A stretch of 64,000 nt of DNA from Limisphaerales bacterium (GTDB lineage: Bacteria > Verrucomicrobiota > Verrucomicrobiia > Limisphaerales > UBA1100): the NCBI GenBank assembly GCA_014382585.1, contig JACNJL010000043.1:54429-118428 (forward strand). Direction: 5' to 3'. The notes beneath the pieces are model-generated. The model worked only from the letters and a program-made list of their open reading frames with translations, ran no database searches and was not told the DNA's origin. The translations under genes were made by a program, and so were the position numbers. Each line of letters opens with the position of its first letter. Positions within the stretch are counted from its first letter, which is position 1. Below are positions 15,552 through 24,251 of this stretch, in pieces.

Positions 15552-16994
15552 ATGACGGGTGCCGAGTTGCTTCATGATTTGCCGTTCGAACTAGTGCGCG
15601 GCAGTCTCGAAATCCCCATCATCGGTCTTGCCTACGATTCGCGTCGCGTCACTCCGGGCACGGCCTTCATCACGCTCCCCGGCACGCGCGTCGATGGTCA
15701 CGATTTCGCTGCGGCCGCGATTCATCAGGGTGCTTCACTCGTCATCACCGGCCGCGCCATGAAGTTGCCCGGCCGAACGACTATTGTTCAAGTGGATAAC
15801 CCACGCGCGGTGTTGGCGCAATTAGCCGCTCGTTTTCACGGTGAACCCGCGCAACGTCTTCACTTGATTGGCATCACCGGCACCAACGGTAAAACCACCG
15901 TCGCCTTCCTCGTGCGCGAACTCCTGCGAGGGCTTGGCCGCCACTGCGGCCTCATTGGAACAGTGGAGTATGATCTCGGCGATCGCGTAATTCCCGCTGC
16001 CCGCACCACGCCCGAATCCCTTGAGCTGCACGGATATTTTTCCGGAATGGTTCGTGCCGGATGCGAGATATGCGTGATTGAAATCAGCTCACACGCACTC
16101 GAGCAATCCCGAGTGGCGGGACTGAACTTTCAAACCACCGCCTTCACCAACCTCACGCAAGATCACCTCGATTACCATGGTGACATGGAGCGTTACTTTG
16201 CCGCGAAGCGCATACTCTTCACCCAACAACCCGTTGAGGGTCAACGCCTCGTTAATGCCGATAGTCCGTACGGCCAACGCCTCGCCAATGAATTTTCCGT
16301 CACGACTTTTGGCGAATCAAATTCGGATTTGGATCTGCGTATTTCCCAACTCAATTTAGGCCAGAAAAAAACTCAATTCACCTTGGGCAGCATTGACTTC
16401 ACTATGCCGCTCATTGGCCGACATAATGTTTCCAACGCTGCCGCCGCTCTGGGCATTGTCCGCGCCATGGGAATTGAAATGGCCGACTGCGTTCCGTTGC
16501 TCGCGGCAATGCCCCCGGTGCCCGGCCGGCTCGAGCCCTTGCACGAAGGGCAGCCCTTTGCGGTTTACGTGGATTATGCGCACACGGATGATGCCCTGCG
16601 TCAAGTGCTCGTCACGTTGCGGGAAATTACCCCCGGCCGCCTGCGCGTGCTCTTCGGGTGTGGCGGAAATCGCGATACCGGGAAACGTCAGAAAATGGGT
16701 GAAGCCGCCGCCGCCTTGGCCGATGATATAATTATCACCACCGACAATCCGCGCCGCGAAAATCCATATCTCATAGCCGAACAAATTGCCGAAGGCTGCC
16801 CCGGCAAAAACCGGATTGAGCTCGACCGCGAGCGGGCCATTGACGAAATTTTGCGCGAAGCCAAACCGGGCGACACCGTGCTCATCGCCGGTAAAGGCCA
16901 CGAAACCTATCAGGAAATTAATGACACCGTGATGCCGTTCGATGACCGTCAAATAGCACGCGCCGTGCTCGCCACTTTAAACAAAGGTTGCTGA
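15552..16994 (+). CDS. murE: UDP-MurNAc-L-Ala-D-Glu: meso-diaminopimelate ligase
   Basis: Adds the third stem-peptide residue in the cytoplasm. The 480-residue protein has the Mur-ligase ATP site GITGTNGKTT (107-116), the SSHALEQSRV block and the substrate-recognition motif D398-N-P-R401, which in this family marks meso-diaminopimelate rather than lysine addition. The wall is therefore inferred to be DAP-type. Three bases separate it from ftsI, and its stop overlaps the murF start as TGATG. Confidence 0.96.
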   Translation: MTGAELLHDLPFELVRGSLEIPIIGLAYDSRRVTPGTAFITLPGTRVDGHDFAAAAIHQGASLVITGRAMKLPGRTTIVQVDNPRAVLAQLAARFHGEPAQRLHLIGITGTNGKTTVAFLVRELLRGLGRHCGLIGTVEYDLGDRVIPAARTTPESLELHGYFSGMVRAGCEICVIEISSHALEQSRVAGLNFQTTAFTNLTQDHLDYHGDMERYFAAKRILFTQQPVEGQRLVNADSPYGQRLANEFSVTTFGESNSDLDLRISQLNLGQKKTQFTLGSIDFTMPLIGRHNVSNAAAALGIVRAMGIEMADCVPLLAAMPPVPGRLEPLHEGQPFAVYVDYAHTDDALRQVLVTLREITPGRLRVLFGCGGNRDTGKRQKMGEAAAALADDIIITTDNPRRENPYLIAEQIAEGCPGKNRIELDRERAIDEILREAKPGDTVLIAGKGHETYQEINDTVMPFDDRQIARAVLATLNKGC

Positions 16995-18343
16995 TGGAGC
17001 CGAGATCACTCCAATTCATACTTGATGCCTGCCACGGTGAAGCGCATGGCATCGATCCGGCCACACCTGTTCACCGTGTTTGTACCGACACCCGGAAGCT
17101 TCAGCCCGGCGATTTATTCGTAGCTTTGCGCGGGGATAATTTTGATGGAAACCAATTCGCGACCGCCGCCATTGAGGCCGGTGCGGTTGCCGTGGTGGTG
17201 GATGCCTCATGCGACGGGCCGTCCTTGGTCGTGCCCGACACCCGCCGCGCGTTCGGGCAATTGGCCGCCGCTCACCGCGCGGAAATGGAAGCGGTTGTGT
17301 TCGGCATCGCCGGCTCAAACGGCAAAACATCAACCAAGGAAATGCTCGCTGCAATTCTGCGTGCGCAAATGGAAACCCTTCACAGTGAAGCCAGTTTTAA
17401 TAATGACGTGGGCGTGCCATCCACGCTGTTAGCCATTGAGCCGAGCCATCGCGCCGCTGTGTTGGAACTGGGCACGAATCATCCCGGCGAGTTGGCGCCC
17501 CTTGTTTCGATGGCCGCACCACAATTCGGATTGCTCACCGGAATCGGCCGAGAACACATGGAATTTTTTAAAACGCTCGAAGGCGTGGCCCGGGAGGAGG
17601 GCGTGCTGGGCGAATTGTTGCCGGCCGGTGGAAAACTTTTTCTGTATGGCGATGATAAATGGAGTCAATCCATTGCCGAACGCAGCAATGCCCCGGTGAT
17701 CCGCGTAGGGTTTGCTGAACCAAACGACTGGCGCGTGGGTACCGTGGAAGTGACTGAAAGCGGAACGACATTTGAAGTACACGCACCATCTATCGAGCTC
17801 AGTGGAAATTACACCACCCCACTGCTCGGCCGCCATCAGGCCGCCAACGGCACGCTGGCCATCGCGGCGGCGGCGGAGTTGGGTCTTAGTCGAGACGCCA
17901 TCACGCGTGGCTTGGCCGAATGCCCGGTGTCGGCGATGCGTTTGCAGTTGAGTGAAAAAAACGGCGTGCGCTGGCTGAATGACGCCTACAACGCCAATGC
18001 CGATTCAGTGCGCGCCGCGCTGGATACATTGGCCAGCCTGCCAATGAAAGGGAATCGCTTTGCCGTGCTGGGCGATATGGCCGAGCTGGGCAGTCACGCC
18101 GAATCTGCGCACCGGGAGGCGGGGGAGCGTGCGGCGAATTGTGTGAATGGGTTGATCGCAGTCGGCGAACAGGCATCGGTCACCACGGCGGCTGCTCGCG
18201 AGGCAGGATTGGCTCAGGCCGAAGCCGTGCCGGATATCGGAGCGGCATCTGAGTTGTTACGGAATTGGTTGCAGCCGGGTGACAGCATTTTACTAAAGGC
18301 TTCACGCGCCGAGCGATTGGAGCAACTTGAAGAATTGATTTAA
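16994..18343 (+). CDS. murF: UDP-MurNAc-tripeptide: D-Ala-D-Ala ligase
   Basis: Adds D-Ala-D-Ala to the UDP-MurNAc tripeptide. The 449-residue protein carries GIAGSNGKTSTKEML (ATP site, 104-118), NNDVGVPSTLL, ELGTNHPGEL and the C-terminal LNDAYNANADSVRAAL block, all diagnostic of MurF. I start at the ATG at 16994, which overlaps the murE stop; an in-frame TTG lies six bases upstream. The D-Ala-D-Ala substrate would come from the ddl product encoded at 26.6 kb. Confidence 0.95.
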   Translation: MEPRSLQFILDACHGEAHGIDPATPVHRVCTDTRKLQPGDLFVALRGDNFDGNQFATAAIEAGAVAVVVDASCDGPSLVVPDTRRAFGQLAAAHRAEMEAVVFGIAGSNGKTSTKEMLAAILRAQMETLHSEASFNNDVGVPSTLLAIEPSHRAAVLELGTNHPGELAPLVSMAAPQFGLLTGIGREHMEFFKTLEGVAREEGVLGELLPAGGKLFLYGDDKWSQSIAERSNAPVIRVGFAEPNDWRVGTVEVTESGTTFEVHAPSIELSGNYTTPLLGRHQAANGTLAIAAAAELGLSRDAITRGLAECPVSAMRLQLSEKNGVRWLNDAYNANADSVRAALDTLASLPMKGNRFAVLGDMAELGSHAESAHREAGERAANCVNGLIAVGEQASVTTAAAREAGLAQAEAVPDIGAASELLRNWLQPGDSILLKASRAERLEQLEELI

Positions 18344-18349
18344 GGGAGG

Positions 18350-19528
18350 ATGTTTTATTATTTGAGTCAACTACCGGAATGGCTGGTTGCCAATGGCCAT
18401 GCCCAGTGGGGCGACTGGCTTTCGCCGCTGCGCGTGTTTCAGTACATCACCTTTCGCGGCGCGGGCGCGGCGGTGACGGCATTGGGGTTATGTTGGCTGC
18501 TCGGGCCGATGGTGGTTCGCTGGCTCAAACGCATTGGCGTGCGGCAGGAATATGAAGACCGCGCGCGTGCGGATGGCAAAATGACCGACGGCGTGTCCAA
18601 ACGCGGCGTGCCGACTATGGGCGGTTTACTCATCGTCGGCGTGATCGATCTCTCGGCTTTACTGTGGGCACAATGGAATCCGCTGGTTACCTTAACGCTG
18701 CTCTCAATGTTGGTGCTGTGTCTGTTGGGGTTTTATGACGACTATTCAAAAATCAGCCAGCAAAACAGCGAGGGACTCACGGAAAAAGTAAAGCTCGTCG
18801 TTCAGTTTGTCCTCAGCGCAACCATCGCCGTGTATCTGTGGCGGCTGGAAGAAACGCGCCAACTCATCACTGATGTGATGGTGCCATTTCTGAAGGATCC
18901 GATTCTATCCGGCCCCTCAGCCACAATGGTGTTTTCGTGGGCAGCGGGAGTGGGCTTGCTCATTACTGTATGTGCGATTATGGGCAGCTCAAATGCGGTG
19001 AACTTCACCGACGGCCTGGATGGGCTTGCGGTGGGCAGCGTGCTGATTGTGTCGATGGTGTTTTTTGTGTTCACCTATATCGCGGGACACGCAAAATTTG
19101 CCGCCGAATTATACGTGCCGGCGGTGTCCGGCGCGGGCGAACTTTCGGTGGTGTGTGCCGGAATGATGGGCGCGTGTCTTGGGTTTTTGTGGTTCAACTG
19201 TTTTCCCGCCCGTGTGTTTATGGGCGACACCGGTTCACTGGCGCTGGGCGGTTCGCTCGGCATCATAGCCGTGCTGATTCACCAACCTTGGGTGCTGGTT
19301 ATTGCCGGAGGCATTTTCGTACTCGAAGCGGTTTCGGTGATCCTCCAACGCGGCTGGTATAAATGGACGCGCATCCGTACGGGCGAAGGTCGCCGCATAT
19401 TTTTGAAAGCCCCGTTGCACCATCATTTTCAGGAAAAAGGCTGGCACGAAAATCAAGTGGTGGTGCGCTTTTACATCCTTGGCATATTATTTGCCGTGCT
19501 TGCTCTCGCCACGCTGAAACTCCGCTGA
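18350..19528 (+). CDS. mraY: Phospho-MurNAc-pentapeptide translocase
   Basis: Makes lipid I at the inner membrane from UDP-MurNAc-pentapeptide and undecaprenyl phosphate. The 392-residue protein has about ten membrane helices and the family blocks KRGVPTMGGLL, LGFYDDYSKI (the DDxxK catalytic pair), NFTDGLDGLAVG and GDTGSLALGGSLG, ending with APLHHHFQEKGWHE. The start codon is odd: GGGAGG runs directly into the ATG with no spacer. A TTG four codons in (18362) would have normal spacing, but the ATG gives the usual family start. Confidence 0.95.
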   Translation: MFYYLSQLPEWLVANGHAQWGDWLSPLRVFQYITFRGAGAAVTALGLCWLLGPMVVRWLKRIGVRQEYEDRARADGKMTDGVSKRGVPTMGGLLIVGVIDLSALLWAQWNPLVTLTLLSMLVLCLLGFYDDYSKISQQNSEGLTEKVKLVVQFVLSATIAVYLWRLEETRQLITDVMVPFLKDPILSGPSATMVFSWAAGVGLLITVCAIMGSSNAVNFTDGLDGLAVGSVLIVSMVFFVFTYIAGHAKFAAELYVPAVSGAGELSVVCAGMMGACLGFLWFNCFPARVFMGDTGSLALGGSLGIIAVLIHQPWVLVIAGGIFVLEAVSVILQRGWYKWTRIRTGEGRRIFLKAPLHHHFQEKGWHENQVVVRFYILGILFAVLALATLKLR

Positions 19529-19531
19529 CCT

Positions 19532-20911
19532 ATGGATTGGGCAGGGAAAAACGCGTGTGTGATCGGGCTTGGCCGCAGCGGCATATCTGCGGCGGAGCTA
19601 TTGCTGCAACAAGGCGCAACAGTCACCGCAGTGGATAACACGGACACGTGCGTGCTGCAGCAAACCGCTGCTGCCCTCACCGAAAAAGGGGCAACGTGCC
19701 GGCTTGGTGTGGATGAGATTCCGGATGCTTTTGATCTTGCCGTGATCAGCCCGGGGGTGCCTTTAGCGTTGCCAATGGTCGCCAGCCTGCGTTCACGCGG
19801 CGTTCAAATTTGGGGAGAAATGGAATTAGGCTGGCGATTCACCGAATGCCCTGTCATCGCCATCACTGGCACCAACGGCAAAACCACCACCACCGAATGG
19901 GTCGCCTCGCTCCTGAGCCAAGCGCAGTGCCGCACGGTCGCTTCCGGTAATATTGGCACGCCACTTTGCACGGTGGTGAGCCAAACCCGTGAACTTGATG
20001 CGGTGACGCTTGAGGTGAGTTCCTTTCAGCTTGAGACCATTGCGGACTTTCGCCCCGCCATTGGAGTGCTGCTCAATCTCGCCCCGGACCATTTAGACCG
20101 GCATGGTTCGATGGGAAAATACATTCGCGCCAAAGCGCGTTTGTTTGAAAACCAAAAGCCCATCGATTACGCGATCGTTCAACTCGAAGCCCTGCGCGAA
20201 TTGGAAAAACTCGATCTATCGCCTCCCTCGAAAATCATTACCTTTAGTGCGACCGATGCCTCCGCTGATTTGCATATGGACCGCCGGTTGCTTGTGAGTC
20301 AGTTGCCCGGATGGCCCGGACCGTTACTTGACCTTGATGAATGGGCGATCGACGGCCTGCACAACGCCGAAAATCTGATGGCCACGTTCGCGGTGGGGTA
20401 TTGCCAGAAAATTTCCGTCGACAAAATTAAAGCCACGATGAGTCGTAGTCACGTCGGGCCGCATCGCTGTGAGATTGTGGCTGAAATTGGAGGCGTGCGA
20501 TTTGTGAACGACTCGAAAGCCACTAACGTCCACGCCCTATGTGGCGCATTGCAATCAATGCCGACGGGCAATTCACAGAAAAATATTTGGCTGATCGCGG
20601 GCGGGCAGGACAAGGGGTTGGATTTTCTCGCGGCCGGCCCGGAAATTGCCCGACGGGTGAAAGGCGCCTTTTTGATCGGTGAGGCACGAGAGCAAATTCT
20701 TGGTGATTGGACCCTCTTTTCGCCTTGTAAAACGGTGGCAAATCTGCTAGAAGCAGTGGCAGAAGCAAGGAGGAAAGCTGTTCCCGGAGATGTGGTTTTG
20801 CTGTCACCGGCTTGTGCCAGTTTTGATCAATTTGACAGCTATGAACACCGGGGCCGCGAGTTTTGCCAGGCAATCGTCGGGTTAAACACGGGCACCCGAA
20901 CCGACGATTGA
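19532..20911 (+). CDS. murD: UDP-MurNAc-L-alanine: D-glutamate ligase
   Basis: Adds D-Glu to UDP-MurNAc-L-Ala. The 459-residue protein has an N-terminal Rossmann unit (VIGLGRSGISAAELLL), the ATP site ITGTNGKTTTTEWV (111-124), LNLAPDHLDRHGSM and the C-terminal LIAGGQDKGLDF, matching MurD. Three bases separate it from mraY. It is followed by the only long non-coding stretch inside the dcw cluster, a structured leader before the LysM gene. Confidence 0.95.
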   Translation: MDWAGKNACVIGLGRSGISAAELLLQQGATVTAVDNTDTCVLQQTAAALTEKGATCRLGVDEIPDAFDLAVISPGVPLALPMVASLRSRGVQIWGEMELGWRFTECPVIAITGTNGKTTTTEWVASLLSQAQCRTVASGNIGTPLCTVVSQTRELDAVTLEVSSFQLETIADFRPAIGVLLNLAPDHLDRHGSMGKYIRAKARLFENQKPIDYAIVQLEALRELEKLDLSPPSKIITFSATDASADLHMDRRLLVSQLPGWPGPLLDLDEWAIDGLHNAENLMATFAVGYCQKISVDKIKATMSRSHVGPHRCEIVAEIGGVRFVNDSKATNVHALCGALQSMPTGNSQKNIWLIAGGQDKGLDFLAAGPEIARRVKGAFLIGEAREQILGDWTLFSPCKTVANLLEAVAEARRKAVPGDVVLLSPACASFDQFDSYEHRGREFCQAIVGLNTGTRTDD

Positions 20912-20944
20912 ACGTCAGAAGCACTCCGGGAAGTAACCCGAATG

Positions 20945-21072
20945 GCGTGTGCCTGTTCACACGCTGTCGACAAGTTTTTCACAATGGGTTTGGCGGGCTA
21001 CCCTCCTTGCTGTTAACTAATGCCTCGCCTTCGGGCGTGGGAGACAAGGAGGTGTTGACCCGATGACCGGGT
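20945..21072 (+). promoter_or_regulatory. Structured leader RNA upstream of the LysM gene with a sequestered Shine-Dalgarno
   Basis: Three helices can be read by eye in this 189-base gap. A perfect 7-bp hairpin (GCGTGTG / CACACGC, 20945-20964, 6-nt loop) comes first, followed nine bases later by TTTTT. Next, CCTCCTTG (21002-21009) is the exact complement of CAAGGAGG (21045-21052), so a full-strength Shine-Dalgarno can be buried in an 8-bp helix; that helix encloses a CGCC-TTCG-GGCG tetraloop hairpin (21026-21037). Last, ACCCG / CGGGT (21058-21072) places an ATG (21063) in its loop. The arrangement looks like a cis-regulatory RNA or a terminator plus translational switch. No known riboswitch class is recognised. 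Confidence 0.5.
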
Positions 21073-21104
21073 TTCCACAAATCAACAGGAGGGTGTTATT
21101 ATGA
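21063..21104 (+). CDS. Possible 13-codon leader ORF before the LysM gene
   Basis: ATG at 21063 follows AAGGAGGTG (21046-21054) by eight bases and encodes MTGFPQINRRVLL. Its TGA (21102-21104) overlaps the LysM gene ATG (21101) as ATGA. Unlike the leader near 6.8 kb, the downstream gene has its own perfect Shine-Dalgarno (AGGAGGG, seven-base spacer), so coupling is not required and the overlap could be chance. The strong ribosome site and its place in a hairpin loop are the only arguments for it. Confidence 0.3.
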   Translation: MTGFPQINRRVLL

Positions 21105-22018
21105 AGGAAACCAATCCAATTATTCCGCCGGGATTAAACTTTGAGGGCGTGAGCCGCGGGCGATCCAACATGCGTATGGCAGTCATCGTTGTGGTGCTGT
21201 TGCACGTGGCACTGTTTACCGGCATTTTGTTTAATGCCTGCAAACAAAAAGATGAGGCTGCCGAAGGCCCTAAATCCACCGCCGAGCAAATGGCAGAAAT
21301 CGCCGGCCCGGCGCCCCAGCCTAAAAACGAGTCGATGCCCGATCCGGTGGTGACTCCGCCGATCGGAAGCGGAGGATTCAATGGCGATCCCATTCCCGCA
21401 CCGGTGGCCTCACTGCCCATCTCCGCACCGCCCATTGGCGTTACTCCAACGGGTTTGGCAAACACAGGTGTGCCTCAGCCCGTTCACTCAGCGATTCCCT
21501 CGCCAATTCCGCCCGCACCGGTCACCGGCACAGTCGAGCATGTCGTGACCAAGGGGGACTCCTTTTATTCCATCGGCAAAAAATATGGCGTGGGAATGAA
21601 TGCCGTGTCGAAGGCTAATCCGAATATCGTTCCCACCCGATTACGCATCGGACAGAAAATCATCATCCCCGCTGCGACACCAAAGCCATTGGCTGCGCTG
21701 CCCCCGGCCAACAGTGTGCCCGATGCGCCCAACACGTACACCGTGAAAAAGGGTGACACGCTTGGCCACATTGCACTTAAACATCGCACCAAAGTTGCCA
21801 ACCTAAAATCGATGAACGGATTGACATCTGATTTCCTTAAGATCGGCCAAAAACTCACCGTACCCATGAGAGCATCCGCACCCGCATTGCCGACGCCAAT
21901 TCCGTCCGCACCCCCGGCGTTGTCGCCAACCACCGGATTGCCGATCAGCGTGCCCGTGGTACCCGAAGCGGTTGGGCCACCGAGCAGTAGTGTGGCACCT
22001 CCTCCGCCCGCGGAGTAA
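21101..22018 (+). CDS. Single-pass membrane protein with two LysM domains
   Basis: A 305-residue protein: cytoplasmic N-terminus, one membrane helix (about 27-46), a proline-rich spacer (about 65-142), LysM 1 (about 147-190, HVVTKGDSFYSIGKKYGVGM ... IGQKIIIP), LysM 2 (about 212-255, YTVKKGDTLGHIALKHRTKV ... IGQKLTVP) and a proline-rich tail. LysM binds N-acetylglucosamine glycans, so it probably anchors to peptidoglycan from the inner membrane. No catalytic domain is present. Its location between murD and ftsW is not part of the standard dcw order and suggests a role in division or septal wall remodelling. It has a strong own Shine-Dalgarno and a structured leader. Confidence 0.85.
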   Translation: MKETNPIIPPGLNFEGVSRGRSNMRMAVIVVVLLHVALFTGILFNACKQKDEAAEGPKSTAEQMAEIAGPAPQPKNESMPDPVVTPPIGSGGFNGDPIPAPVASLPISAPPIGVTPTGLANTGVPQPVHSAIPSPIPPAPVTGTVEHVVTKGDSFYSIGKKYGVGMNAVSKANPNIVPTRLRIGQKIIIPAATPKPLAALPPANSVPDAPNTYTVKKGDTLGHIALKHRTKVANLKSMNGLTSDFLKIGQKLTVPMRASAPALPTPIPSAPPALSPTTGLPISVPVVPEAVGPPSSSVAPPPPAE

Positions 22019-22033
22019 GGCTGGCCAGCCGCC

Positions 22034-23173
22034 ATGCGGTACGCCACCACCATTCTTGCGTTTTGCGTAGCCGGTCTGCTGGCGCTGGGCATGGTGATGC
22101 TCTATAGTGCCGGTATGGCCACCGGCGGCGCCCGTTATATCATAATGCAACTCGTGTGGGGCGGGATTGGATTGGGCGTATGTTTTGCCGCCACTTCCGT
22201 GGACTACCGGATTCTCCAACGCTTTGCACTGCCATTATTCGTTGGCACGCTGGTGATGCTGGTGTTGGTTTTAATTCCGGGCATCGGCATTAAACTCAAC
22301 GGCGCCCGCCGGTGGTTTGATCTTGGGCCGATGAATTTCCAGCCATCTGAATTAGCAAAAATTACTCTGCTGATTGCGATCGCTGCGTGGGCTGATGAAC
22401 ATGTCAAAAAAATGCGTGAATTTCGGTATGGACTCCTTTTGCCCGGGGCATTTATTGGCCTCACTTTGGGTTTAGTTTTTCTGGGGCCTGATTTTGGCAC
22501 CACCATGTTACTCGCAACGGTGTGTTGTATTTTGTTGTTCGTGGCCGGCACTCACTGGAAATATCTGATCCCGCCAATGGGAGCAGGCGCGGCAGCCATT
22601 TCCGTGGCCGTCATGAACGATCCCGTTCGGATGAAACGTATCATGGCATTTTTGCATCCGGAACAGCACCGCGAAGGCACCGGGTTTCAGGCGTACCAAG
22701 CCATGCTCGCGCTGGGCTCCGGAGGATCCACCGGGGTGGGATTGGGGAACGGACGGCAGAAGTTGGGCTTTGTTCCTGAACATCACACGGATTTTATTTT
22801 CTCCGTGATCGGTGAGGAACTGGGTGTGGTGGCGAGCTTATTGGTGGTGCTCGCATTCGCAGCGATTGTTATTTGTGGATTGTACATCGCATGGCATTCA
22901 CGCGATCGATTTGGAATGATTCTTGGAACGGGCATTACTTTTCTAATTGGGTTGCAAGCGTTCATTAACATCGGCGTGGTGACCAGTGCACTGCCCAATA
23001 AGGGATTGCCGTTGCCGTTCATCAGCTACGGCGGATCGAGTTTGGTGATGATGCTTGGCAGTGTGGGCGTGCTGCTCAGCATTGCCAGTCGTGCAGACGA
23101 ATCTCCACCCGAAAAATCCGAGGGGCGGGAACCCGCTCACGAATCCCAGAAACTGTTGCCCGAAACATCCTGA
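22034..23173 (+). CDS. ftsW: SEDS-family septal peptidoglycan polymerase
   Basis: A 379-residue polytopic protein (about ten helices) of the FtsW/RodA/SpoVE family that polymerises lipid II with its partner class B PBP. Diagnostic blocks are NGARRWFDLGPMNFQPSELAK, FLGPDFGTTMLLA, HTDFIFSVIGEELG and the C-terminal NKGLPLPFISYGGSSLVMML. Synteny with ftsI and murG makes FtsW more likely than RodA. It lacks a clear Shine-Dalgarno; a 12-base palindrome (GGCTGGCCAGCC) fills the gap from the LysM gene. Its stop overlaps the murG start as TGATG. Confidence 0.94.
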   Translation: MRYATTILAFCVAGLLALGMVMLYSAGMATGGARYIIMQLVWGGIGLGVCFAATSVDYRILQRFALPLFVGTLVMLVLVLIPGIGIKLNGARRWFDLGPMNFQPSELAKITLLIAIAAWADEHVKKMREFRYGLLLPGAFIGLTLGLVFLGPDFGTTMLLATVCCILLFVAGTHWKYLIPPMGAGAAAISVAVMNDPVRMKRIMAFLHPEQHREGTGFQAYQAMLALGSGGSTGVGLGNGRQKLGFVPEHHTDFIFSVIGEELGVVASLLVVLAFAAIVICGLYIAWHSRDRFGMILGTGITFLIGLQAFINIGVVTSALPNKGLPLPFISYGGSSLVMMLGSVGVLLSIASRADESPPEKSEGREPAHESQKLLPETS

Positions 23174-24207
23174 TGCCTCTCCACGTGGCCATTGCGTGTG
23201 GAGGGACCGGCGGCCATTTCTTCCCCGGCGTGGCAGTGGCCCGTGAACTGCAGCGATCCGGCGCGCGGGTGACGCTCGTGGTTTCCGAAAAACCGGTTGA
23301 CCAGCAAGCCGTTGCGACTGTGCCGGATATTCCACATTGGAGCGTGCCTGCGGTGGGCTTCAGTGCGCGGCATCCCATTCGTTTTCTACTCGGGTTACGC
23401 GCGGCGAAGAAATGTGTTCGTCGTCATTTTGAAATAGACCGGCCTCAAGCCGTACTGGCAATGGGAGGCTTCACCTCCGCAGCACCCATTTGGGAGGGGC
23501 GGCGCCTCGGCGCGGCTACGTTTTTGCATGAATCTAATGCAATTCCCGGACGGGCGAACCGTTTACTGGCGCGCAGTGCGGATGAAATTTTTGTGGGCTT
23601 CGAGGCTGCGGCTAGCCATTTCCGCGGGCGGGCCAGAGTGACCGGCACGCCTGTGCGGGAGGCCTTCCGCAAGCAACCCACAATAGCGGAACCGTTGTTG
23701 CTGATCACCGGCGGCAGTCAAGGTGCTCGCGCAATTAACCAATTGGTGACAGCAAGAAAATTGACCGACTTACCAATCCTCCATCTTTGTGGTCCGGATG
23801 ATTTGGCTTCGGTGAAAACCGCATACGCCAAGCACTCCCCGCACGCGGAAGTTCACGCGTTTTGTGAGGACATGCCTTTGGCTCTGGCGCGTGCGTCATT
23901 AGTCATTAGTCGGGCGGGAGCTTCTTCTCTGGCAGAATTTGCCGCCGCGCGAGTGCCGGTGGTATTAATTCCACTCCCCAATGCAGCGGACGATCATCAA
24001 CGCGCCAATTCCCAGGTGGCAGAGCAGGGGGGAGGTGCAATTGTGTTGGAGCAAAACGAAATCACTCCCGAGCTCTTATCCGAACGGGTTCAGGAGTTGA
24101 TGAATGATTCTTCCCGCCTTCACAAAATGTCTGAAGCCATCGGCAAACTCGATGCGCCCGATGCAGCGCGGCAAATTTCCAGCCGCATTCTTGAGCATTT
24201 GGGATAA
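23173..24207 (+). CDS. murG: Lipid I: UDP-GlcNAc glycosyltransferase
   Basis: Adds GlcNAc to lipid I at the inner membrane face to form lipid II. The 344-residue GT-B protein shows the N-terminal glycine loop CGGTGGHFFPGVAVA, MGGFTSAAP, LHESNAIPGRANR, TGGSQGARAIN and the C-terminal donor-site ISRAGASSLAEFAA with PLPNAADDHQRANS. All MurG signatures are in place and the length is normal. Translationally coupled to ftsW. Confidence 0.95.
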   Translation: MPLHVAIACGGTGGHFFPGVAVARELQRSGARVTLVVSEKPVDQQAVATVPDIPHWSVPAVGFSARHPIRFLLGLRAAKKCVRRHFEIDRPQAVLAMGGFTSAAPIWEGRRLGAATFLHESNAIPGRANRLLARSADEIFVGFEAAASHFRGRARVTGTPVREAFRKQPTIAEPLLLITGGSQGARAINQLVTARKLTDLPILHLCGPDDLASVKTAYAKHSPHAEVHAFCEDMPLALARASLVISRAGASSLAEFAAARVPVVLIPLPNAADDHQRANSQVAEQGGGAIVLEQNEITPELLSERVQELMNDSSRLHKMSEAIGKLDAPDAARQISSRILEHLG

Positions 24208-24251
24208 CGTGCCGTAGACAAACACGCCCGTACCCATTAAACCGTCCGTGG

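Noticed and set aside
21070..21082. DnaA-box-like TTTCCACAA and nearby GACAAGTTTTTCAC resembling origin DNA
   Set aside because: Only isolated weak matches, no cluster of DnaA boxes, no dnaA/dnaN nearby; more likely part of the LysM leader.
22019..22030. 12-base palindrome GGCTGGCCAGCC before ftsW
   Set aside because: Short, GC-rich, no T-tract and no second copy; could be chance or a weak pause, not enough to call a site.
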